From: Owenia fusiformis | Lineage: Eukaryota; Annelida; Polychaeta; Sabellida; Oweniidae | DNA length: 64,000 nucleotides | Direction of reading: 5' to 3' | NCBI GenBank assembly: GCA_903813345.2 | Contig: CAIIXF020000006.1 | Location: 11,784,348-11,848,347 of the forward strand | Shown: one piece after another, positions 35,701 to 44,400 of the stretch | How positions within the stretch are numbered: the stretch's first letter is position 1 | Layout: every line of letters starts with the position of its first letter | Position numbers and translations under genes: made by a program | The notes under the pieces: generated by a model | What the model was told of the DNA's origin: nothing | Databases searched by the model: none | The model's input: only the letters and a program-made list of their open reading frames with translations

Positions 35701-38700
35701 ATGAAAGTTTAAAAATTATCGCGTCACACTCGTGTTACGTCACATCACGTAACTTTATTCGGTGCGGAGAACTGATGAAATATTGACGAAATGTTGTGCC
35801 CATTTCAACATCAATATAACAAACAAAACACCACATTTACGCGTAAGTTATGTACTCTTTATTTCAAATAAATACTTGGGTTTACATGGTACCCAATGTT
35901 TTGGTTGGATGGCTAATAGGGAATGAATAATAAGTGATGATTCAGCGACATGTTTTTTCTGGAGTAAATACCCCCTTTTTTGCATTGGACCTTGTCTGGC
36001 CCTAGATCTACGACAATTCAGAATCGGGAGTAGATTACTGGGCCAGACGGGTTTGGTTAACTTTATATTAGAGCTTAAAAATGTAAAAACAATATATGTC
36101 AACATATTGCGTTTTGGAGCGATGTGCAGGTTTTACGATTTTTGCTGTAACTCGAAAAGTAGTGGAGCGATTTTGTTATATTTGGTAGTGGAGCGATTTT
36201 GTTTATATTTGGTATGTGAATACTATAAGCATGGCACACTGTCTAATGACACTTTTGGTAGAAGGCGCCCATTTGCCATTTTAATGTATTTTACTATAAC
36301 TCGAAAAGTAGTGCAGTGATTTTGTTCATATTTGGTATGTGAATACTAGAAGCATGGCACACTGTCTAATGGCACTTTTGGTAGAAGGTGGCCATTTTGA
36401 AAAATGGCTGCCATTTTTGCTATATACTTTGTTTGTAAAAATGCCAGCCATGGCTGTTCAAATAATAGTTCAAATAATTGTCCCAAGACCAACCTTATTT
36501 CCACTGTCTGCTCTTACATGCTTTTCCAATTTGTTATTTCCAGGTAGCCACTGAAGGCAACTGGATGCATCTACACTACCAGTCAAAAATACAAGCTAAG
36601 AAAGCACTGAGCAAAAACGGGAAAATATTTGGCAATAGTATTATGGTGGGGGTGTCTCCATGTATTGATAAGGTGAGTGGGATTGACAGTCTTGATGTGA
36701 GCTGCTTATTGAACTATAGATTTTCAGTATTTAGTGTTTAGGAAACAATGCCTGAGTGGAATGAAGCAGCCAAAAATGCATTGAGTCTTGGGCTTAATTT
36801 CTTTTCACACAAGACAAAATCACGAAAATAACATATTTTCAATGAATTTTTTGCAAGGGTCAGGTTGGCAAAGCATCAGTTTAAATCTCCTCACCATGGC
36901 AACCACATAACAACTGCGTTATTGGTTATATAACAGAATGCAGTTACGTGAAATAGCATGTTCGAATTGGCTGGAATTGGAAACACCTTGCCTAGCCATA
37001 CCTGCCAACCTAAGACCAAAATTTTGCGGTAGATTTTTTTAAAATTGCTGTATTTTTGCGGTAGATTTTTTCAAAATGCGGTAGATTTTACGGTATTTTT
37101 CAACAAAAATCCGGTAGTTTTTGCGGTAGATTTGTAAAAAACGGTAGTTTTTGCGGTAGATTTAGAAAATACGGTAGTTTTTGCGGGAAATTTTTTAAAA
37201 AGCGGTAGTTTTTTGCGGTAGATTTTTAAAAAAGCGGTAGTTTTACAGAGGATTTAGAAAAAATGCGGTAGTTTTACGGTAGATTTTTAAAAATACGGTA
37301 GTTTTTACGGTAGTTTTTTGAAAAATCGGTCGTTTTGCGGAAGATTCTGAAAAAATGCGGTAGTTTTACGGTAGATTTTGAAAAAATGCGGTAGTTTTTA
37401 CGGTGGTTTTTTAAAAACCGGTAGTTTTGTGGAAGATTTTGAAAAAATGCTGTAGTTTTACGGTAGATTTCGAAAAATGCGGTAGTTTTTACGGTAATTT
37501 TTTGAAAAACGGGTACTTTTGCGGAATATATGCAAAAGATGCGTACTTTTACGGTAGATTTTGAAAAAATGCGGTAGTTTTTGCGGTAGATTTTAAAAGA
37601 ACTAGTTTTGCGGAAAAAATTGAAAAAATGCAATAGTTTTGCGTTAGATTTTGAAAAAATGCGGTAGTTTTTGCGGTAGATTTCTAAAAAACTAATGAAT
37701 AAAACAGTATGTTAACCCTGTTATCACACCAAACTAGTTCTCACTACGTTCTTACTAAGAACCCACTAAGAACCGTTTGGGATCTGTTACAAACTTCATG
37801 AAACTACTTGAACGAGTAGGTCCTCCAGAACTTAGAGCATGCTCAAAATTTTCTGGTGATCGTCACGTTCTGCAATCAGCACGAGTGATAACGTACTTAA
37901 GACGACCTGGGCGCACTGGGGACACACTACGAACGGAAGTGTCGTACTTCAAAGCTACTAGGGACGTATTACGACGTTGTGTAGTCAGGCGTAAATTGCA
38001 GCCGTGAGTACCCCAATCTAGTCCGTTTGTAGCTCGTTCATTCTGTTCGTAGACAGACCCAACTCAACCGAAAAAAATAAATGCGTTCTGCACGGATTAG
38101 GGACACGATGTTTACTATTTTAGAACGAGTTCAACCGTATGGAAATTTGGTGGATAATTCAGTAACATATTAGGACGTATTGAGAACGAGGTACAACTAA
38201 TTGTCAACTGGTTTAAACTGATTAAGGACGTAATTGAACTGCTTGGTTACGTTGTGTAGACCAGACGAACGCACAATTTAACCCCATCTAAACTTGATAC
38301 CAACGTACTGCAGACGGAATAAAGACGAGATGAACGTATTAAAAACTGCTTATGAACGAATTAACAAAAATAGCTATCACACCAGAAACAGTTGTCTCTG
38401 CGTTCTGCAAAACGTTGCCGAATCGGTTTTAAACTGTGTGCGAACTGAATGAACGTAGCTACAACGTTCTACGAACTTCATGGACTTTCCCGGACGGGGA
38501 ATGTGATTTAGAATTTTGAATCGATTCAATATCCTGCCGATACCTTATATTCGGTTTGGTAAAGGTTATTACAGGGACAGTACAGAAAGACTTCAATTTT
38601 AAGCATTTCCAAACAAAAACGGGAGATTTTACGGTAGTTTGAACAAAAATACTGTTGATTTTAGCAGAAATACGGTAGATTTTCAAACATTTACGGTAGA

Positions 38701-39569
38701 TTTTCAAAAATTTACGGTAGAATTTACGGCCGTTCTCATGGAAAAAACGAGTTTTTAAAAAAAAAATTTACGGTAGATTTCGGAAAAAATACGGTAGATT
38801 TTTTTACGGGCGTTTTTACGGGAAAAAAATGGCATTTTCTTACGGTATTTTGTCATTTTTTTACGGAAAAACGAAAAATTTACGGTAGATTCCCGTAAAA
38901 ATACGGTAGGTTGGCAGGTATGCTAGCTATGTGTGAATAATGTCTATTTCAGAGCATAATGGAGGCTGTCCCAGCATCCTCAGTAAACACATCACAGCTC
39001 AGTCATCTTAACACGTCACAGTTTCCTGGTGGCCACACCCCACACTTAGCTGACATGAGCTGCGACCAAAGTATGAGACCAACACCAATAAGACCACTCA
39101 CTGCGGCATATAGAGCTGCCAGTAGTGAACATGAGGTATAGACACATTGTGCCTCTTTAGTGTGAACAAAGCTGAATATGGACTCTTTTTATAACCACTT
39201 TTAAATGTTATATTTATCAAAAACATGTAGAACCTATTAGGAGTACAGTAAAACTGTCGAGTAAAACACTCCTATTAGTAGAACACCTTCATGTATGGAA
39301 CACTGTAATCCATCTACTTTAACATGAACCACTAAGCAGAACACCTCCCAACCGAGTAGAACACTTTTAAGAGGTACCAATTCAGAATTTCTTAGGTCCT
39401 AAAATATAAGTTATGTAAATGTATGATGCAAATGATTTGTTTGCTTTATGGTTGACTTTACATTGCATGTTTGCTTTTCATTTGATTTCAGGTCGTACAG
39501 AATGGTAGCACGCCACGTAAAAGCTCAAACATTGTATCTAAGGCAATGGAATACATGTTTGGTTGGTGA
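29738..39569 (+). CDS. NUP35: nucleoporin NUP35 (Nup53 family), complete, 10 exons, 370 aa
   Basis: NUP35 is a scaffold nucleoporin that links the Nup155/Nup93 layer to the pore membrane and its transmembrane nucleoporin NDC1. Exons: 29738-29765, 31630-31772, 32110-32255, 32787-32904, 33013-33079, 33764-33860, 34358-34481, 36544-36672, 38953-39135 and 39492-39569. All introns are GT-AG and phases close to give 1113 bp including TGA. Residues 1-199 are a low-complexity Ser/Pro/Gly-rich N region with the family motifs EPMTLGSP and DPFYTQG. Residues about 200-275 form the RRM_NUP35 domain ([39 protein letters not shown]). The C terminus [10 protein letters not shown] matches vertebrate [10 protein letters not shown] exactly and is the amphipathic membrane-binding helix. 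Vertebrate NUP35 is 326 aa; the extra length is in the linkers. Introns 7 and 8 carry foldback elements. Confidence 0.95.
29766..31629. other. NUP35 intron 1 with three hairpins
   Basis: A hairpin at about 29938-30005 pairs GTTAAACCCAATACCACGGC with GCCGTGATTGGGTTTAAC. Another pairs TTAGACCTAGCC (about 30692) with GGCTAGGTCTAA (about 30742). A third pairs about 30769-30823 with 30869-30925 (GAGTAAATCCCAT / GGGATTTACTC). All may be short foldback remnants. The frames here, including 30635-30841, match no NUP35 exon. Confidence 0.5.
31630..31772 (+). CDS. NUP35: NUP35 exon 2 (residues 10-57)
   Basis: Encodes [15 protein letters not shown] and [16 protein letters not shown], matching vertebrate EPMMLGSPTSP and FLPGFLMGDLP. 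The acceptor TACTTTAAG is weak, but the upstream in-frame TAA at 31627-31629 requires a splice here. Confidence 0.88.
32110..32255 (+). CDS. NUP35: NUP35 exon 3 (residues 58-105)
   Basis: Encodes a Ser/Asn/Gly-rich linker including [15 protein letters not shown] and [17 protein letters not shown]. Good acceptor (TTTCAG) and donor (GTATGT); phase 2 end joins exon 4. Confidence 0.85.
32787..32904 (+). CDS. NUP35: NUP35 exon 4 (residues 106-145)
   Basis: Encodes [20 protein letters not shown] then [19 protein letters not shown]. The KDKxGAPPV motif is conserved with vertebrate HKDKSGAPPV, supporting the reading frame. Confidence 0.92.
33013..33079 (+). CDS. NUP35: NUP35 exon 5 (residues 146-167)
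   Basis: Encodes [20 protein letters not shown] followed by AH, part of the disordered linker. Acceptor TTTCTAG, donor G|GTAAGT, phase 1 end. Confidence 0.85.
33764..33860 (+). CDS. NUP35: NUP35 exon 6 (residues 168-199)
   Basis: Contains [17 protein letters not shown] and [10 protein letters not shown]. The last motif is the family hallmark just before the RRM (LDPFYTQGD in vertebrates). Confidence 0.93.
34358..34481 (+). CDS. NUP35: NUP35 exon 7, first half of RRM (residues 200-241)
   Basis: Encodes [20 protein letters not shown] and [17 protein letters not shown]. Matches vertebrate LDDSWVTVFGFPQ and [12 protein letters not shown]. This is beta1-alpha1-beta2 of the RRM_NUP35 fold, which dimerises rather than binding RNA. 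Confidence 0.96.
35057..35126 (+). repeat. tRNA-derived sequence (pol III A and B boxes), probable SINE head or tRNA pseudogene
   Basis: From GGTGGTGTAGCGGTAGAATT (A box) through CTCGTTTAGCACGCGGG (anticodon arm) to GGTTCGAATCC (perfect B box), followed by a TTTTT terminator at 35126-35130. The body resembles tRNA-Gly, but the loop TTAGCAC would place AGC (Ala) at the anticodon. The outer acceptor strands do not pair, and the T-stem has a mismatch, so a working tRNA is unlikely. A tRNA-derived SINE or relic fits better. Confidence 0.6.
35204..36059. mobile_element. 856-bp foldback element with perfect 9-bp TSD
   Basis: Ends TAACCAAACCCGTCTGG and its reverse complement CCAGACGGGTTTGGTTA are flanked by ACTTTATAT at 35195-35203 and 36060-36068. 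Inverted arms of about 100 bp reach CCAGAAAAAACA (35303) and TGTTTTTTCTGG (35951). No coding frame. A 9-bp TSD fits MULE or Drosophila FB-like insertion, but the family is undetermined. Confidence 0.8.
36544..36672 (+). CDS. NUP35: NUP35 exon 8, second half of RRM (residues 242-284)
   Basis: Encodes [20 protein letters not shown] and [18 protein letters not shown], matching [20 protein letters not shown] and GRIFGESIMIGVKPCIDK. Confidence 0.97.
36997..38922. mobile_element. 1.93-kb foldback element with GGTAGATTTT arrays and 5-bp TSD
   Basis: Ends CATACCTGCCAACCTA and TAGGTTGGCAGGTATG are flanked by CTAGC at 36992-36996 and 38923-38927. The first ~680 bp is a degenerate array of TGCGGTAG(T/A)TTTT-like units, and the last ~300 bp is a similar array. 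The middle (about 37716-38500) is different, richer in ACGTTCT/GAACGT words, with a near-direct repeat of TATCACACCA at 37720 and 38377. It may be a separate nested insertion. Sits in NUP35 intron 8. Confidence 0.75.
38953..39135 (+). CDS. NUP35: NUP35 exon 9 (residues 285-345)
   Basis: Encodes [20 protein letters not shown] and [20 protein letters not shown]. Corresponds to SVMESSD and MRPLATAYKASTSDY of vertebrates. Donor GAG|GTATAG. Confidence 0.93.
39492..39569 (+). CDS. NUP35: NUP35 exon 10, C terminus (residues 346-370)
   Basis: Encodes [20 protein letters not shown] then FGW and TGA. The terminal [10 protein letters not shown] is the invariant amphipathic helix that binds membranes. 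Confidence 0.97.
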   Translation, partial: VVQNGSTPRKSSNIVSKAMEYMFGW

Positions 39570-40191
39570 ACAAAGAACAAAATAGTACAAGGCATTTCAT
39601 ACAGTGTCCTTTGAACATGAGAATTTTATACTTCACAGGAAAGTGATATTATGTTATGTTTTAACCAATCAATGAAATTAAATATGAATCATTGATTAAA
39701 GCTAGAGTCGCAGACTTAATGCCAATGAAGGATTGAAAAGGATATTTCTAGAACCTCTGACGACAGAGAAGACAATAGCTCCTCAGATCAATAGCCAATG
39801 GAATAATTGTAAGCAAATTCTCCTTGTGTAATGCCAATCCAATGACTACTAGTATGATGTATTACTGGAAAAGTGTGTTCAGACTTTACCCTGCACGTAA
39901 TTGCAGAATTGAAAACTTTATTCAGTTTACAATCTTTCCCAAAATCCAAATCTCTGCCACATTAAAATTTCCATAATTTTATGACTTAATGTATGAATCT
40001 ATGTATGAATATGTCTTGGATGTTGTTGACTGAATGTGATTTGTGAATTTTATTTCCTGCCTGGATGGTGCAGTTAATATGTATTTGTTATTAAAACGGA
40101 ACATGTGTCTCTTCTTCTTGACAAAAAAACGACATGTGTATGTAAGAAAATGTTTGTATAAAAATGACAATATATATTTTATTACATAAAC

Positions 40192-40197
40192 TTTATT
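40192..40197 (-). terminator. possible polyadenylation signal of GID8
   Basis: On the minus strand this reads AATAAA (in CAATAAAG), about 1.08 kb downstream of the GID8 stop and in the 1.7 kb tail-to-tail gap with NUP35. Position and orientation are plausible, but other AATAAA/ATTAAA words occur nearby. Confidence 0.3.
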
Positions 40198-41273
40198 GTT
40201 TGTAAATTATTTATTTGTACAGTAATTGAGTTATGTGCCCTTATATGAGCTGCACATATCAGCTATTTACAATGAGAAACTATACTGCAGTTCCATTGGA
40301 AATCATGGTTAAAATTTACCATTTTAAAGTAAATCAAAAATTGGTGAATTTTAAAACTTGGTCAAATCAACGCCTTCACACCAACACAATTCTACAATAC
40401 AAAGACCACTTTGATATATCAATGCTGGATATTTCATATTTAGGGATGGGGCAAATATTACAAATGTTGAATCAATAAATTTGAATATCTTTTCAACTTC
40501 AAGGTTGATGCCTCACCATACCATCAACAACAATAAATGCATGTATCTAAAGAAAGTGTTATACAAACTGATTCGCCAGAATTAATTACAATATACTGAT
40601 ATATATGCTGTTGAAAATCTTGTTTGAAACTGAAATTTATATTATCACTGAAATTCAGTTTTCAGAGTGAATTAAAAAACACCAACCACCCTTTCTCATA
40701 TGCATATTAAGACTAAAATTGACATCTACAGATGTTAAAAAAGATATTGCAATATCATAGGATATAGTATGTGGGGATTGTAATGTGAATCACAGTTTCA
40801 TGACCTTGACATGGGAGTAGCCATGCATGAGGCAGGTGAGAGTCACCAAAATTTTATAGAAAAATAATAATCCACACATTATTTTCAATCGAAAATGTGG
40901 AAATGAACTCTCATGATAGAGTTATTTGATTTCGACTCATTTGCCTCATCAAATTTGAGATCCTGCCTACACCCCTGTCATTATGACCTCTCCTTTAATT
41001 TAATTTGCATATTTAATTTGAGATCCAGCTTTCTCCTGCTGTTTAGTGAATTCAATTCTTGATAATTACTTTGCTTTATGAGTTATCATTTACAAAGTGA
41101 AATGAGCCAATATGTTACTAATGATAAATAAATAGTACAATGATATACAAATTCTGTTTTCCCACCACTTCTCATCAAGTCCAATTTCCATTGACTATAG
41201 TCCAATGTTATTATGTAAGTGACTCCAGGTATCCCTTTACTGTCTCGAGGCCGATATCAACGGCAGATAACCG

Positions 41274-41447
41274 TCATTTCGGATCATCTATCGTTCCTTT
41301 AGCCAGATCGGTCATTTTTGGATATTTCACTTTTTTACTGTCTAACTGGTCCTGTGCCCAGAGTAAAAGTTTTAGTAGGTTTGCAAGTTTAGGTGTAGAG
41401 TCTCTGTTCTCCATCTCTAGGATGGCAGCATTTAGCTCACTGGCGAC
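41274..41447 (-). CDS. GID8: GID8 coding exon 4 (residues 173-229)
   Basis: Encodes [40 protein letters not shown] and [11 protein letters not shown] then TGA. The [10 protein letters not shown] motif is invariant in GID8. Confidence 0.97.
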   Translation of the reverse strand, partial: VASELNAAILEMENRDSTPKLANLLKLLLWAQDQLDSKKVKYPKMTDLAKGTIDDPK

Positions 41448-44400
41448 CTGGAGAAAAGAGGATTCAACATGTTGAAGTTGCAGATTTTTCGCCAAACAAA
41501 CGGACTGATGGAGTTTATCATTGCCTTTCCCACTTGTCTGTTCTTAGTCTATCAAAAATAGTGGCATAATTTCAAAACCTCTCTTGATACGATTCCAATT
41601 TAAAGGTATCTTTGCTTATTATCAATCGACAAAAGACACACAATGTTCAAAAATTGTCTAATTTCAAAGGACCATCCTTAAATTTACTGCCCAGAAAATT
41701 TTTGAAGAGCAGCAACGTGTTTTTACTTCAAAATTATAAGAAAAGAGAGGTTTCACAAGTTTTTAGCCCAACATATTTAAATCTATAACACATTCACCAG
41801 ATTTATGCATCGTAGTTAAATTAAAACATGATGCGATAGTGGATACATTTTAGCTATAATCCACTGTGCAAAACCTTTCTAATAACATCATAACCAATAG
41901 GTGGCATTTGTACTGAATTTGTCTATAAGGGCAGAATCAGATCCATAGGGTGTGACAAAATTGGAAGCAACATGTACAATTGACCTTCCAATATATTCCT
42001 TACAATCCCAAATATATTATCTTCCAAAAGATAAATGATTGTTATAAATTGTTGAAGGTATAATAGTCCCTGATCTGGACCCTCTGAAAAAAAGTTTTGT
42101 TGTCCGTTACTTTCCCACATAAAATTATTGTACCGTTTGAAAGAACAGACTTCCCTCTTAAAGAAAACACCTCTTCTATTGATGTAAACAGGGGCAAAAG
42201 GCACCAAAACGGGGTTAGACAAGGTGGCATTCTGAAGTCTCACTTTCTTGTCATCACGATTCCAGGTAAACCATCAGACGGATTTACTTCAAATTTTCAC
42301 ACATGTTACATGGTAAGAAGTTCTAGAGCTGATTAACTTTGCGGCGGCCATCTTGCATTCTGGCGGCCATCTTGGAATTTTTTTCAGATAAATATTGTCA
42401 TCGCGATTCCACAAAAACCACATAACAGATGTACTTCAAATGTTCACACATGTTACATGGTAAAAAGTCCTAGACCTCATTATTTTTTCGGTGGCCATCT
42501 TGCATTCTGGCAGCCATCTTGGAAGTTTTAAGATAAATCTTGTCATCACGATTTCAGGAAATCCAAACGGATTTACTTCAAATTTCCACACATGTTACAT
42601 GGTAAGAAAATATACAGGTGAATAACTTTTCGGCAGCCATCTTGCATTCTGGCGGCCATCTTGGAAATTTGGGATAAATCTTGTCATCGTGATTCCAGGA
42701 AAACAACCTTACAGATTAACTTCAAATTTTCACACATGTTACATGGTATGAAGTTCTAGAGCTGATTAACTTTTCAGTGGCCATCTTGCATTCTGGCAGC
42801 CATTTTGGAAGGTTTATAGATAAATCTTGTAATCATGATTCCAGAAAAACCACTTCACAGTTTTACTTTGAATTTTCACACATGTTACATGGTATGAAGT
42901 TCTAGAGCTGACTAACTTTTCGGTGGCCATGTTGCATTCCGTCGGCCATCTTGGACGTTTTTAGATAAATCTTGTCATCACGATTCCATGAAAACCACGT
43001 AACAGTTTTACTTCAAATTTTCACACATGCTACATGGTAAGAAGTTATAGAGCTGATTAACTTTCCGATATCCATCTTGCATTCTGGTGGCCATCTTGGA
43101 AGTTTGTAGATAAATATATTTTTTTTATGTTTTATTCTATAGTCTTGTTAAGACCACTTTATAAACAGGTTTATTATTACTTTTATGACTATTAAATTAT
43201 ATAGTCTAGTTAACACCACTTTATAAACAGGTTTATTATTACTGGTGTAACTAACACAACGAAAAAAATATAATTAATTTATTTGATTTTATATAACATG
43301 AAATTCTTTTTTCTTTTCGATAAAACATTGCTTATTAGAAATATATTTAGTTGAAAACTTAGAGTAAAAAATCAGTTCTTCTATAACAAAGTTTATTTTG
43401 GTTCAGTAGATTTTTCTATGCATTATTTTTATGTCACCACCACTAGTGATTGGGTGACATGTTGTAATAGCTTCGAACGTTCAGTAGTTAATGTGTACTG
43501 TATACTTAACAAGGTGTGGTGACATTTTGCATGTTTCTGCATCATCACTACTATTGAAAGCTTATGTTGATATTGTAGCAGTGTTTTTTAAGTTCTTTTT
43601 TGTTGGTACAATTAGTTTCCAAACCCTATACTTATATCGATCTGACACACAGTTTTAGTGCAGGTTTAAGTGATTTTTGTTGATTATTAAACGCAAAGAG
43701 CACATGTGTCTCGAACTCGCAACATTGTGGATACAGAGCCCATTCACATAGTTTGACATGCTGGTGCTCTCAACCAGCTCGTTAGTTAATATCTGACTAA
43801 GAGACAGCTTGCTTTCCCGATGAAGAAACGTTATCTGCAGCTTTTATGAGTACTATAGTATCTACAACTATTTTTGATCTTATGAGTATTGGATATCATT
43901 ATTTTCAATTTTTCTTCAACATGTATTTTAATGACTTCAGTATGAATGGAATGTCCCTCGGAGTTGTGGTCGTTGATGAGGAATTGGTCATTGAACGGTG
44001 TGGATGCTGTTTATTCCCATATTAGATTATTGTCTTGGGATATTCAGGTTTGATTTTTGTTTGCCAGTTTTACACTTTACAGTTTGCTTTTCCCACTAGG
44101 TTGCTTTACACTTTTTTCCTTTCTCATTTGTCATTTTTGTTTATATTTAAGGATATGATACGCATGTCTCTCCTTCTGTGTGATCACCTGTCCAGAAGAT
44201 AATTCAACTGCATGAAGAACATTTAGTTGACATGATGCACAGTGAAAGGTTTTCTACACATTTACATTTTCGTTTAAAAGAGCTTTAATTCCGTTATATA
44301 CTCAGATCAAGGCCAATTTAGCATACATTTCGCTCTCAAAAATCGCTGTGCAACAATGGATTTCAAAGAAATGTTTGACGTTTTCAATAATCTTTTTTCT

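Larger units (their letters stand above)
34482..36543. other. NUP35 intron 7 with nested inverted repeats
   Basis: An outer inverted pair, ACCTGCACATCGCTCCAAAA (about 34781) and its complement TTTTGGAGCGATGTGCAGGT (about 36113), surrounds a tRNA-like segment (35057-35126) and a complete foldback with TSD (35204-36059). The regions 34690-34760 and 36380-36420 both carry AAAATGGCNGCCATTTT-type sequence. Confidence 0.6.
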
